Shown: one piece after another, positions 32,038 to 41,111 of the stretch | Layout: each line of letters begins with the position of its first letter | Position numbering within the stretch: the stretch's first letter is position 1 | NCBI GenBank assembly: GCA_003132505.1 | Contig: PKXY01000009.1 | Span: forward strand, 1 to 62,937 | From: Solirubrobacterales bacterium | GTDB lineage: Bacteria; Actinomycetota; Thermoleophilia; Solirubrobacterales; Solirubrobacteraceae | DNA length: 62,937 nt | Direction: 5' to 3' | The notes under the pieces: generated by a model | Databases searched by the model: none | Seen by the model: only the letters and a program-made list of their open reading frames with translations | Told to the model about the DNA's origin: nothing | Translations under genes and position numbers: made by a program

Positions 32038-32478
32038 GTGGCATTTCGCGGATCGTTCGAATTCACACTGGACGCAAAGAACCGGCTCACGATTCCGGTC
32101 AAGTTCCGCGGTCCGTTCTCCGACGGCGTAACGCTCGCCCGTATGCGCGACGTCAGCGACTGCATCTCGATCTGGTGTACTCCGGTATTCGACGCCTACG
32201 TCGCGAACCTGCTCGAGAGCTGCCACCCGCTGTCGGAGGAGCGCGAGGCGCTGGCCCGCTTCTACGGCGCCAATGCGCACGATGGCGAGCTCGACGCTGC
32301 CGGGCGCGTGATCGTTCCGCCGCGCATGCTCGCGCAGGCCGGCATCGAGCGCGATGTCGTCGTCAACGGCGTCACGAACCGGCTCGAGGTGTGGGCGCGC
32401 GACACCTGGAAGGCCGTGAACGAGGAGCTCACCGCGGCAGTCAAAGAGATCAGGCCGGCACTTGGCAACACTGCTTGA
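32038..32478 (+). CDS. mraZ: Transcriptional regulator MraZ
   Basis: This 146-residue protein has two AbrB-like units, each with the conserved core (LDAKNRLTIPVKFR near 12, LDAAGRVIVPPRM near 85). MraZ forms ring-shaped oligomers that bind repeats before its own operon. GTG 32038 was chosen: GAAGGTGG lies about 9 nt upstream, and the product then begins at FRGSFEF as in other MraZ proteins. In-frame codons further upstream run into the promoter. It is the first gene of the dcw cluster and rsmH follows after one base. Confidence 0.93.
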   Translation: MAFRGSFEFTLDAKNRLTIPVKFRGPFSDGVTLARMRDVSDCISIWCTPVFDAYVANLLESCHPLSEEREALARFYGANAHDGELDAAGRVIVPPRMLAQAGIERDVVVNGVTNRLEVWARDTWKAVNEELTAAVKEIRPALGNTA

Positions 32479-32479
32479 C

Positions 32480-33424
32480 ATGACTATCACGCACGTGCCC
32501 GTGCTCGCCGGCGAGCTGATCGATGCGCTCGATCCGCAGCCGGGCGAGATCGTGGTCGACTGCACTGCCGGCGGCGGCGGTCACGCGCGGCTCGTCGCCG
32601 AGCGCATCGGAGCGGGGGGGACGTTGATCGGCATCGATCGCGACCAGACCGCCGGCGAGCGTTTCGCCGAGTTGGCGCGCGAGGTCAGCGCGACGACGCG
32701 CTTCATCGCCGCGAGCTTCGTCGACGGCCTGCGGCAGCTGCGCGACGAGGGCGTCGAGGCCGACGCTGTCTACTTCGATCTCGGCGCCTCCTCGATGCAG
32801 ATCGACGCCTGGGAGCGCGGCTTCTCCTACACCTATGACGCGCCGCTCGACATGCGAATGGACAGAAACCAGGCCCTGTCGGCGGTAGCCGTCGTGAACG
32901 ACTGGGAGGAGCGCCGGCTCGCGCAGATATTCCGCGACTACGGCGAGGAGCGCTACGCGCGCCAGATCGCGCGAGCGATCGCGATGGTCCGCACAACGCG
33001 CCCGATCGACTCGACGTTGGAGCTCGTCGAGGTGATCACCGGCGCGATTCCCACGCCGGCCCGCTTTGCCGCCGGTCATCCGGCGAAGCGCGTGTTCCAG
33101 GCCATCAGGATCGCCGTCAACGACGAGCTCGGTCAGCTCGACGCGGCGCTGCCGCTCGCTTGGGAGATCCTCGCTCCCGGTGGGCGGCTGGCGGCGATCT
33201 CCTTCCACTCACTGGAGGATCGCCGCGTCAAGCAGTTCCTCGCCGCGCGGGCGAGTGGCTGCACGTGCCCGCCCGACCTGCCGGTCTGCGTCTGCGGCCG
33301 TGCGCCCGAGGCTGACCTGCCGCGCCGCCGTGCGACCTTCCCCGGCGCCGCCGAGCTGCAGTCCAACCCACGCGCGGCGAGCGCGCGGATGCGCAGCGCG
33401 CGGAAGCTCGAGGGGAGCGCATGA
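32480..33424 (+). CDS. rsmH: 16S rRNA (cytosine(1402)-N4)-methyltransferase
   Basis: This 314-residue AdoMet-dependent enzyme modifies C1402 in the 16S decoding centre. Visible are HVPVLAGELIDAL, the AdoMet loop DCTAGGGGHARL, FDLGASSMQIDAWERGFSY, PLDMRMDR and the C-terminal ISFHSLEDRRVKQF. ATG 32480 sits one base after the mraZ stop. An in-frame TTG at 32462 is also possible. The stop overlaps the ftsL-like start by 4 bp (ATGA). Confidence 0.95.
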   Translation: MTITHVPVLAGELIDALDPQPGEIVVDCTAGGGGHARLVAERIGAGGTLIGIDRDQTAGERFAELAREVSATTRFIAASFVDGLRQLRDEGVEADAVYFDLGASSMQIDAWERGFSYTYDAPLDMRMDRNQALSAVAVVNDWEERRLAQIFRDYGEERYARQIARAIAMVRTTRPIDSTLELVEVITGAIPTPARFAAGHPAKRVFQAIRIAVNDELGQLDAALPLAWEILAPGGRLAAISFHSLEDRRVKQFLAARASGCTCPPDLPVCVCGRAPEADLPRRRATFPGAAELQSNPRAASARMRSARKLEGSA

Positions 33425-34167
33425 CACCGCCCGCCGCGGCAGCCGCACGCTCTCGCTCGGCAGCCGCACCGGCGCCAGTCCCACTGCGCCAGCCGGTTGC
33501 GCCGCGGCGCGTCTCCGGTCCTGCGCGGCATCAACGCGCGGCGCCGCACGCCCTGCCGCGCCAATCGGGCCCCGCCGCGCGGCTGCTCGACGCTCCCTTC
33601 CTCGACCGTTTGATCCGCGGGCGCGTCTGGATCGCGCTCGTCGCCTTCGCGCTGCTCGGCATCGTCGCGATGCAGGTGGCGATCCTGCGGCTTGGTGCGA
33701 GCATCGCGCACTCTGCAAACCAGATCCAGCACCTGACGCAGGTCAATGAAGCCGCCGAGACGACGATTGCGCAAGCCGAGCCGGGTCGCGACGTGGCTTC
33801 CGAGGCGGCGTCGCTCGGCATGGTCTACCCGCCGGCCGGCAACGTTGTCTACCTCCGCTACCGCGCCGCTGACGCGGCTCGGGCAGCGGCCTCGATCACG
33901 CTGCCCACGGCGCCGCTGTTCACGCCGGCGGCCGCCAGCCTCACCGCTCCGATCGAGCCAACCGTAACCACCGACACGACGAGTACCGCGAGCTCGACGT
34001 CCGCCGGCAGCACCGCGGCGCCGAGCACCGGCACGACCGTGAGCGCCTCTTCGAACACGACGGCGTCGACGACCAGTCCGGGCGGAAGCGTCTCGGCTGC
34101 TCCAGCTGCGCCGGGCACCACAACCACCGTCGGCGCGGGCGGTGGCTCGACGGCCCCGAGCGGGTAG
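33421..34167 (+). CDS. FtsL-like bitopic division protein
   Basis: This 248-residue protein is in the ftsL position. Residues 1-65 are Ala/Pro/Arg-rich and cytoplasmic, and one membrane helix covers about 69-88 (VWIALVAFALLGIVAMQVAI). A short coiled-coil-like stretch follows (95-120) and then AASLGMVYPPAGNVVYLR, the segment that precedes the end in typical FtsL. Unlike normal FtsL of about 100-150 residues, it continues with about 100 external residues that are almost only Thr, Ser, Ala, Pro and Gly. The identification rests on layout and synteny. It would recruit FtsQ/FtsI-type partners at the septum. Confidence 0.75.
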   Translation: MTPPAAAAARSRSAAAPAPVPLRQPVAPRRVSGPARHQRAAPHALPRQSGPAARLLDAPFLDRLIRGRVWIALVAFALLGIVAMQVAILRLGASIAHSANQIQHLTQVNEAAETTIAQAEPGRDVASEAASLGMVYPPAGNVVYLRYRAADAARAAASITLPTAPLFTPAAASLTAPIEPTVTTDTTSTASSTSAGSTAAPSTGTTVSASSNTTASTTSPGGSVSAAPAAPGTTTTVGAGGGSTAPSG

Positions 34168-34171
34168 CGAA

Positions 34172-35815
34172 ATGGCGCTCGCGCAACGGCGAGTCCGCAT
34201 GCTCTTCGTCCTGTTCGCGGGACTGCTTGCGCTCGCGGCTCTGCGCGCGGCCGATCTGGGAACGCTGCAGGCCTCGCGCCTGAGCGCGGTGGCCCAGAAC
34301 CACCAGGTCGTCTCGGGCACCGTCACACCACTGCGTGGAGCGATCTTGGACCGCAACGGCGATGCCCTCGCCTTGACCGAGCCCGGGGACGACATCTCGG
34401 CCTACGAGGTGAGTGACCCGGAACGTGCGGCGGTGCAGCTCGCCCCGCTGATCGGAGAAAGCGTCTCCGCGCTGGCGGCGAAGCTGACCTCCCAGCGCGG
34501 CTTCCAGTACCTCGCGCGGCAGCTACCGGCTGCGCGCGCCCAGCGCATCGCAGCGCTCCAGATCACAGGCGTCAGGCTGACGACCGACAACTACCGCGAC
34601 TATCCGTTCGCCTCGCTCGCCGGGCAGGTCCTCGGCGCCGTCCATCTCAGCGGCGCCGGCGCCGGCGGCATCGAGCAGCAGCTCAACCGCCAGCTGGCCG
34701 GCCAGAACGGCCAGACCAGCACTGTCTACGCGGAGAACGGCACGCCGATCGCCGTCAACGTCACGCGCCAGGCAGTGCAGGGCCAGGACGTACGCCTCAC
34801 GCTCGACGCCGCGCTCCAGCAGGAGGCCGAGTCGGTGCTCGCCGGAGTCGCAAAGCAGTACGACCCGGTGAGCGCGACGGCGATCGCGATGAACCCTCAG
34901 ACCGGCGCGGTGCTCGCGCTCGCGAACTGGCCGAGCGCGAACCCCAACCACCCCGGCACCGGCGCAAACTGGCAAGACAGCGCGATCCAGCTCAACTACG
35001 AGCCGGGCTCGACGTTCAAGATCGTCGCAGTCGGCGGCGCCATCTCGGACGGCCTGATCAACCCGGACACGCTGTTCAAGATCCCTTCGCAGCTCGCGTT
35101 CGACACCCGCATCATCCACGACTCATCGCCGCATCCCGATGAGACGCTGACGACGACCGGGATCGTCGCCCAGTCGAGCAACATCGGCGCTGTCGAGATC
35201 GGTCAGAAACTCGGCGCCCAGCGTTTCGCCTACTGGGTGAAGCGGTTCGGCTTCGGTGCTCAGACGGGCATCGACCTTCCGGGCGAGGAACAGGGCATCG
35301 TTCCCGCACTCGCCGACTACAACAACTTCTCGATGGGCAACCTGCCGTTCGGTCAGGGCGAATCGGTGACGCCGATCCAGATCGCCGACGCCTATGGCGC
35401 GATCGCCAACGGCGGCATCCTGCGCGCGCCACACGTCGTCGAGTCGATCGGCGGCGTACGCCAGCGCGAGCCCGCCGGGAGGCGCATCCTCAGCCCGACC
35501 GTGGCGGCCGAGATGCGCACGATCCTCGAAAGCGTGCTCGAGCCGGGCGGCACCGCGTCGGAGATCTCGATCCCCGGCTACACGCTCGCCGGCAAGACCG
35601 GCACCGCGAACATCGCGGTTGACGGCAAGTACTCGAGCACGAAGTACGTCGCCTCGTTCGTCGGTTTCGGCCCCGTCCGGCATCCCCGGATCGAGGTCGA
35701 GGTGGTCGTCGATCAGCCGCGTGACGGCGCGATCTACGGCACCGACGCGCCGGCGCACGCCTGGCAGCAGATCATGGAATGGGCACTGCGCTACCTGAAG
35801 ATCCCGCCGAGCTGA
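34172..35815 (+). CDS. ftsI: Class B penicillin-binding protein (FtsI/PBP3)
   Basis: This 547-residue septal transpeptidase has an N-terminal anchor (about 10-30), the class B dimerisation segment LRGAILDRNGDALAL and a transpeptidase domain. The domain has SxxK S280-TFK283, SSN (QSSNIGAVEIG) and KTG (LAGKTGTANI). It cross-links septal peptidoglycan with FtsW. No PASTA repeats are present, in contrast to some Gram-positive homologues. ATG 34172 lies 4 bp after the ftsL-like stop and begins next to the anchor. A GTG further upstream would add 10 residues. Confidence 0.93.
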   Translation: MALAQRRVRMLFVLFAGLLALAALRAADLGTLQASRLSAVAQNHQVVSGTVTPLRGAILDRNGDALALTEPGDDISAYEVSDPERAAVQLAPLIGESVSALAAKLTSQRGFQYLARQLPAARAQRIAALQITGVRLTTDNYRDYPFASLAGQVLGAVHLSGAGAGGIEQQLNRQLAGQNGQTSTVYAENGTPIAVNVTRQAVQGQDVRLTLDAALQQEAESVLAGVAKQYDPVSATAIAMNPQTGAVLALANWPSANPNHPGTGANWQDSAIQLNYEPGSTFKIVAVGGAISDGLINPDTLFKIPSQLAFDTRIIHDSSPHPDETLTTTGIVAQSSNIGAVEIGQKLGAQRFAYWVKRFGFGAQTGIDLPGEEQGIVPALADYNNFSMGNLPFGQGESVTPIQIADAYGAIANGGILRAPHVVESIGGVRQREPAGRRILSPTVAAEMRTILESVLEPGGTASEISIPGYTLAGKTGTANIAVDGKYSSTKYVASFVGFGPVRHPRIEVEVVVDQPRDGAIYGTDAPAHAWQQIMEWALRYLKIPPS

Positions 35816-35829
35816 TCTGCACCGCGGCC

Positions 35830-35835
35830 TAAACT
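35830..35835 (+). promoter_or_regulatory. -10 element before murE
   Basis: TAAACT lies 8 nt before ATG 35844. It suggests an internal leaderless promoter in the dcw cluster, between ftsI and murE. Confidence 0.45.
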
Positions 35836-35843
35836 CCGCCGTT

Positions 35844-37280
35844 ATGCTGCTCTCGGAGCTGAGCCAAGGCGGCGCGCCAGTAGAGATCACGGCGCTCGCC
35901 TACGACAGCCGTGCGGTCGGCCCCGGGACGCTGTTCTTCTGTGTCACCGGCGCTCGCAGCGACGGACACGAGCACGCTGCCGAGGCTGTTCGCCGCGGTG
36001 CAAGCGCGCTGGTCGTCGAGCGAGCGCTGTCACTCGGCGTGCCCGAGTTGAGGGTGGCCTCGGTACGTGAGGCGATGGCCCCGCTGGCCGCGCGCTTCTT
36101 CGGCGATCCAAGCGGCGTGCTGCGCGTCATCGGGATCACCGGAACGAACGGCAAGACGACGACAGCCTTTCTGACGCGCCAGATCCTCCAGGCGTCCGGC
36201 GAGCAATGCGCGCTGCTCGGAACGGTCAAGTCCGTGATCGGCGGCCTCGACGGAGAGGTGATTCACACGACGCCCGAGGCGATCGACCTGCAGGCGAGCT
36301 TCGCAGCGATGCGCGACGCGGGCGACCGCGCCTGCGCGATGGAGGTCTCCTCGCACGCGCTCGCGCTGCACCGCGCTGACGCGATTCACTTCGCCGCGGC
36401 GGTGTTCACGAACCTGACGCAGGACCACCTCGACTTTCATCCAGACATGGAGGCCTACTTCGCCGCCAAGCGCGTCCTCTTCGAGTCGGCTCCCGCGATC
36501 GCCGTCGTCAACGCCGACGACCCCTACGGCCGCCGCCTGCTCGACGAGGCCCCGGAGGCCGTCAGCTACGCGATCGACGCCCCAGCCGCATACCGCGCGA
36601 GCGAGCTGCGGTCGGGCATTGCCGGGGCGCAGTTCACCGTGTTGGCACCCGACGGCGAGCTCAGCGTCGCGACGCGCCTGCCCGGCGCCTTCAACGTCGC
36701 CAATGCCCTCGCCGCAGTCGCGGTCACCCATGAGCTCGGCGTTCCGCTGGAGGAGATCGCCGAGGCTCTAGCCGCGGCCACTCCCGCGCCGGGCCGCTTC
36801 CAGGCGCTCAACGAGGGGCAGCCGTTCGCTGTTCTGATCGACTACGCGCACACGCCGGACTCGCTCGACAACGTGCTGCGCGCGGCCCGCGCCTTGACCG
36901 AGGGCCGCCTGATCTGCGTTTTCGGCTGTGGCGGTGACCGCGACCGCGGCAAGCGTAGGCAGATGGGGTGGATCAGCTCGCAGCTGGCCGACATCAGCGT
37001 CGTGACCTCCGACAATCCGCGCTCGGAGGATCCGGCCGCGATCATCGAGGAGATCCTCGCCGGGGCCCCGTCCGGAGGCCAGCACACGGTTGAGGCGATC
37101 GTCGAGCGGCGCGCGGCGATCGCTCACGCCATCTCGCTTGCGCGCAGCGGCGACGTGGTCGTGATCGCCGGCAAAGGCCACGAGCAGGGGCAGGAGTTCG
37201 CCGACGGCAAGAAGATCCCGTTCGATGACGCGGCCGTTGCCCGCGAGCAGCTCCGTCCCGCGGCCGCGCACGCCCAGTGA
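35844..37280 (+). CDS. murE: UDP-MurNAc-tripeptide ligase (meso-DAP adding)
   Basis: This 478-residue Mur ligase adds the third residue of the stem peptide. The P-loop is GITGTNGKTTTAFL and the carbamylated-lysine region is YFAAKRVLF. The substrate loop reads D390-N-P-R393-SEDP, the form that selects meso-diaminopimelate rather than lysine. The cell wall is therefore inferred to be A1gamma-type. The stop overlaps the murF start (GTGA). Confidence 0.96.
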   Translation: MLLSELSQGGAPVEITALAYDSRAVGPGTLFFCVTGARSDGHEHAAEAVRRGASALVVERALSLGVPELRVASVREAMAPLAARFFGDPSGVLRVIGITGTNGKTTTAFLTRQILQASGEQCALLGTVKSVIGGLDGEVIHTTPEAIDLQASFAAMRDAGDRACAMEVSSHALALHRADAIHFAAAVFTNLTQDHLDFHPDMEAYFAAKRVLFESAPAIAVVNADDPYGRRLLDEAPEAVSYAIDAPAAYRASELRSGIAGAQFTVLAPDGELSVATRLPGAFNVANALAAVAVTHELGVPLEEIAEALAAATPAPGRFQALNEGQPFAVLIDYAHTPDSLDNVLRAARALTEGRLICVFGCGGDRDRGKRRQMGWISSQLADISVVTSDNPRSEDPAAIIEEILAGAPSGGQHTVEAIVERRAAIAHAISLARSGDVVVIAGKGHEQGQEFADGKKIPFDDAAVAREQLRPAAAHAQ

Positions 37281-38623
37281 AGGACTGGGATGCCGCTCGC
37301 ATCGCAGGAGCAGCCGGCGCCCGGTTGGTCAGCGACGGATCAGGCGCTGGCGGTCCCTCGCGTGTGGTGATCGATTCCCGCACGACGCAGCCTGGAGATC
37401 TGTTCGTCGGCCTGCGCGGCGAGCACGACGATGGCGGTCGTTTCGCGCAGCGGGCGCTCGAGGCCGGTGCGTGGGGCGTGCTGGTCGGCCCGCACTACGG
37501 CTATCGCGTCGCTGGCGGAGCGATCCTCGAAGCAGAGGACACCCTGACTGCGCTGCAGTCGCTCGCGCACGCTTGGCGGGTGGAGCTCGCCGCCAAGGTG
37601 GTCGCCGTAACCGGCTCGACGGGGAAGACCTCGACGAAGGACATCCTCGCGGCGATCCTCGGTGGGCAGCGCACCACGGTCGCGAGCCCCGACAACTACA
37701 ACACCGAGATCGGCCTGCCGCTCGCGATCCTCGGCGCTGAGGTCGGCACCGAGGTGCTGGTCCTCGAGCTTGCGATGCGCGGATCCGGCGAGATCGCGCA
37801 GCTCGCTGCGATCTGCGAGCCGGACGTCGGCGTGATCGTCAACATCGGTCCGGCTCACCTGGCACGGCTCGGCTCGCTCGAGGCGATCGCCGCCGCCAAG
37901 GCCGAGCTACTGGCTTCCCTGCCCGAGGAGGGCACCGCCGTGATCCCCGTCGATGAGCCGCTGCTCGACGCCTACCTGCCAGAGCGCACCGCGATCGTTC
38001 GCTTCGGCGCCGGCGGCGACGTCAGCGTTTCGAGCGCCGGCCCGGAGGGCGTCGAGATCGATGCCTTCGGTGAGCGGAGCGTGATCGAGCCGGGTTTCCG
38101 CCAAGATCATCTGCTGAGCGACCTGTGCGCAGCGATCGGTGCCGCGCGCGCCCTTGGCGCCGCCGTCCCGGAGCGGCTCGAGGTCGAGTTCTCAGCGCTC
38201 CGCGGCGAGCGCATCGAGCTCGCCGGCGGGGTGACGATCATCAACGACTGCTACAACGCCAACCCGATGTCGATGCGCGCCGCTCTCGAAGCCCTCGGTG
38301 CCGACAGCTCCGCGATGCGGCGGCTGGCGGTTCTCGGCGACATGCTCGAGCTCGGCGGCGACGCGGACGCCTACCATCGCGAGCTGGGTGACCAGGCGAC
38401 CAACGCGCGCGTCCTGGTCCTAGTAACGGTGGGTGCGCTGGCGCTGCTCGCGGCTGAGACCTTCGTTGGCGGAGACCATTTCCATGTCGTCGACGCCTGG
38501 GAGGCCGCCGGCGTGCTAGCGCCGCTGCTCGGGCGCGGCGACGTGGTTCTCGTCAAGGGCTCGCGCGCTGTCGGGCTCGAGGTCGTCGCGCGCCGCCTCG
38601 CCCTCCTGCGGGCCGGCGCGTGA
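37277..38623 (+). CDS. murF: UDP-MurNAc-tripeptide:D-Ala-D-Ala ligase
   Basis: This 448-residue ligase adds D-Ala-D-Ala to complete the UDP-MurNAc-pentapeptide. Motifs are VAVTGSTGKTSTKD (P-loop), NYNTEIGLPLAIL, NIGPAHL, INDCYNANPMSMRAAL and VLGDMLELG. The GTG start lies inside the murE stop and its own stop lies inside the mraY start, so all three are translationally coupled. No D-Ala-D-Ala ligase (ddl) gene accompanies it here. Confidence 0.96.
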   Translation: MKDWDAARIAGAAGARLVSDGSGAGGPSRVVIDSRTTQPGDLFVGLRGEHDDGGRFAQRALEAGAWGVLVGPHYGYRVAGGAILEAEDTLTALQSLAHAWRVELAAKVVAVTGSTGKTSTKDILAAILGGQRTTVASPDNYNTEIGLPLAILGAEVGTEVLVLELAMRGSGEIAQLAAICEPDVGVIVNIGPAHLARLGSLEAIAAAKAELLASLPEEGTAVIPVDEPLLDAYLPERTAIVRFGAGGDVSVSSAGPEGVEIDAFGERSVIEPGFRQDHLLSDLCAAIGAARALGAAVPERLEVEFSALRGERIELAGGVTIINDCYNANPMSMRAALEALGADSSAMRRLAVLGDMLELGGDADAYHRELGDQATNARVLVLVTVGALALLAAETFVGGDHFHVVDAWEAAGVLAPLLGRGDVVLVKGSRAVGLEVVARRLALLRAGA

Positions 38624-39738
38624 ATGCCGTGACCTCCGGCACACAGCTCGCCCGCGTCCTGATCGGCGGCACGGCCTCGCTGCTGATCTGCATCTTCCTC
38701 AGCCCGAAGTTCATCGAGTTCCTGCGCCGCCGCTCCTTCGGCCAGCAGGTGCGCGACGACGGACCGCAGGCACACCTCGTCAAGTCCGGCACGCCGACAA
38801 TGGGCGGGATCATCATGTTCGCGGCCCTGGCCGCGCCGTTCCTCGTGCTGACGAGCTTCAGCTGGAATGCGGTCGGCGTGTTCCTCGCGACGATCGCCTG
38901 CGCGCTGCTCGGCTTCATCGACGACTACATGAAGATCGTCCGCCAGCGCTCGCTCGGCCTGCGTGCGCGCACGAAGCTGATCGCTCTCGCGGTGATCTCG
39001 GTCGGGCTGTGGTGGATCGCGGTGCACAAGGTCGGCCTGGGCTCAAACCTCCAGCTCTACTTTCACCACGACAGCATCCAGCTCGGCGACTTCTATCCGC
39101 TCCTGATCTACCTGGTCGTCGCTGGCACGACCAGCGGCGTCAACTTGACCGACGGGCTCGACGGCCTGGCCGCGGGCTGCACCGCGATCGTTCTCCTCGC
39201 CTACGTGCTGATCACCTCGATCACGCGCGGCGACCAGGACCTCGCGCTGTTCGCGAGCTGCCTGCTTGGCGTCTCCGTCGGTTTCCTCTGGTTCAACGCC
39301 TTCCCGGCGACGATCTTCATGGGCGACACCGGCTCGCTTGGCCTCGGCGGCGCGATCGCCGGTCTCGCGGTGATGACCCATACCGAGATCCTTCTGTTGC
39401 TGATCGGCGGGATCTTCGTGCTCGAGGCGCTCTCGGTGGCGATCCAGGTGATCTCCTTCCAGGCCTTCCGCAAGCGCGTCTTCATGATGGCGCCGATCCA
39501 TCACCATTTCGAGCTCAAGGGCTGGTCGGAGACGAAGATCATCCTGCGCTTCTGGATCATCGCCGCGGTTGCCGCTGCGATCGGCTTCGTGATCTACCAG
39601 CACTCGATCAAGGCGCCGATTCACCACCACGCCGCGCTGAAGGGATGGTCGGAGACGAAGAACATCGAGCGCTTTCAAGTCATCGCCGCCGTTGGCGTCG
39701 CGCTCGGCTTCGCGATCAGCCAGCACCCAATCTGGTGA
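38620..39738 (+). CDS. mraY: Phospho-MurNAc-pentapeptide transferase MraY with duplicated C-terminus
   Basis: This 372-residue membrane enzyme makes lipid I from UDP-MurNAc-pentapeptide and undecaprenyl phosphate. Catalytic features are present: D101-D102 in GFIDDYMKI, NLTDGLDGLAAG, FMGDTGSLGLGG and the HHH motif (H294-H296) in APIHHHFELKGW. Normal MraY ends after one more membrane helix. Here residues 291-331 are followed by a second, diverged copy (332-372) with its own HHH (335-337) and helix. This predicts an extra membrane segment or a re-entrant tail. The catalytic core looks intact. The GTG start overlaps the murF stop. Confidence 0.95.
   Translation: MNAVTSGTQLARVLIGGTASLLICIFLSPKFIEFLRRRSFGQQVRDDGPQAHLVKSGTPTMGGIIMFAALAAPFLVLTSFSWNAVGVFLATIACALLGFIDDYMKIVRQRSLGLRARTKLIALAVISVGLWWIAVHKVGLGSNLQLYFHHDSIQLGDFYPLLIYLVVAGTTSGVNLTDGLDGLAAGCTAIVLLAYVLITSITRGDQDLALFASCLLGVSVGFLWFNAFPATIFMGDTGSLGLGGAIAGLAVMTHTEILLLLIGGIFVLEALSVAIQVISFQAFRKRVFMMAPIHHHFELKGWSETKIILRFWIIAAVAAAIGFVIYQHSIKAPIHHHAALKGWSETKNIERFQVIAAVGVALGFAISQHPIW
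39490..39735 (+). repeat. 123-bp tandem duplication inside mraY
   Basis: Two 123-bp units (39490-39612 and 39613-39735) encode 41 residues each, with 28 of 41 residues identical and no gap. Both begin APIHHH and contain LKGWSETK. The copies differ at many third positions and some residues, so the duplication is not a recent or assembly artefact. Confidence 0.93.
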
Positions 39739-41084
39739 GGCCCGAGCTTCCAGGCGGTCCATATCTCGTCGTCGGCCTCGCGCGGTCGGGGAGCGCCGCG
39801 TCGCTAGCGCTGCGTTCCGCATCGGAGCAGGTGATCGGGCTCGACCGCGTGGCTCCCGCGGCGGCGGCCCAACTCGGCGAGCGGGGCGTCGAGATCCACA
39901 CGGGTGGCGACGGGCTCGAGTTGCTCGAGCGGGTGCGCTGCGTCGTGAAAAGTCCCGGGGTGCCACGTGAGGCGCCGGTCATCGCCGCTGCTCTCGAGCG
40001 CGGCATCAACGTGATCGGGGAGCTCGAGCTCGGCTGGCGGATGCTGGCAGCGCCGTTCATCGCCGTGACTGGGACGAACGGGAAGACCACGACCACCGAG
40101 CTCGTCGCCGCGATCCATCGGGCGGCGGGGCTGCCGGTCGAGGTTGCGGGGAACGTCGGCCGGGCGCTCTGCGAGCTGACGCTCGCCGCGCTCGCTCCGG
40201 GGACGACGATCGTTTGCGAGGCCTCGTCGTTTCAGCTCGAGGACACGCTCGAGTTCGCGCCCGAGGTGGCCGTCCTGCTGAACCTGACCGAGGACCACCT
40301 CGACCGTCATCACACGATCGACCGCTATCGCGAGGCGAAGCTGCGGATCTTCGCCAACCAGGGGGCGGGCTCGATCGCCGTGCTGCCCGAGGCGCTCGTG
40401 GATCCGGGGACGATGCGCCCCGGCGTTCCCGACGAGCCGCTGACGATTCCGGGCAGCGCCGAGCACGTGCTCTTCGGCCGCACGGAGCAGTGCGCGCTTC
40501 GCCTCAAGGGGGGCACGCTTCACTGGCACGACCAGGAGCTCATCGACGGCGCTGCCCTCGGCGTGCGCGGGCCGCTCGCCAACTCGATGGCCGCGGCTGC
40601 GGCCACGCTGGCCCGCGGAGTTGCGATCGAGGCGGTCCGCGCTGCGCTCGCGACCTTCAAGGGCGTCGCGCATCGCCTCGAGCAGGTTGCGACGATCGAC
40701 GGGGTGCTCTACGTCAACGACGCCAAGGCGACGAACGTCGCCAGCACGCTCGTGGCACTCGACGCTTTCGAAGCCGGCAGCGTGCTCTTGATCCTCGGTG
40801 GCCAGGGCAAGAGCCAGGATTTCGGCCCGCTGCGCGACGCGGTCGCCGAGCAGGTCGCGCACAGCTACCTGATCGGCGAGGACGCGGAGCAGATCGCGTC
40901 AGCGATCGCAGGCCTTCCCCTGACCCACGCGGGAACGCTCGAGCGCGCGGTCGAGCTTGCGCGAGCCGCCAGCTCGCCGGGCATGGTCGTCCTGCTCAGC
41001 CCGGCCTGCGCGAGCTTCGACCAGTTCACGGATTTCGAAGCGCGAGGGGACGCGTTTAGGGCGCTGGTGAGAGGGCAGGGCTAG
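39735..41084 (+). CDS. murD: UDP-MurNAc-L-Ala:D-Glu ligase
   Basis: This 449-residue Mur ligase adds D-glutamate. Visible are the N-terminal dinucleotide-type fold (YLVVGLARSGSAAS), the P-loop AVTGTNGKTTTTEL, NLTEDHLDRH, and the C-terminal NDAKATN and LILGGQGKSQDF. The true start is GTG 39735, which overlaps the mraY stop. The same frame stays open far upstream inside mraY, which could mislead automatic start calling. Confidence 0.95.
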   Translation: MRPELPGGPYLVVGLARSGSAASLALRSASEQVIGLDRVAPAAAAQLGERGVEIHTGGDGLELLERVRCVVKSPGVPREAPVIAAALERGINVIGELELGWRMLAAPFIAVTGTNGKTTTTELVAAIHRAAGLPVEVAGNVGRALCELTLAALAPGTTIVCEASSFQLEDTLEFAPEVAVLLNLTEDHLDRHHTIDRYREAKLRIFANQGAGSIAVLPEALVDPGTMRPGVPDEPLTIPGSAEHVLFGRTEQCALRLKGGTLHWHDQELIDGAALGVRGPLANSMAAAAATLARGVAIEAVRAALATFKGVAHRLEQVATIDGVLYVNDAKATNVASTLVALDAFEAGSVLLILGGQGKSQDFGPLRDAVAEQVAHSYLIGEDAEQIASAIAGLPLTHAGTLERAVELARAASSPGMVVLLSPACASFDQFTDFEARGDAFRALVRGQG

Positions 41085-41111
41085 CAGCAGCCACGTCGAA
41101 GCAGGACCGAG

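Noticed and set aside
39009..39734. In-frame upstream extension of murD through mraY
   Set aside because: The MurD fold begins at the GTG overlapping the mraY stop. The extension is an out-of-frame reading of mraY.
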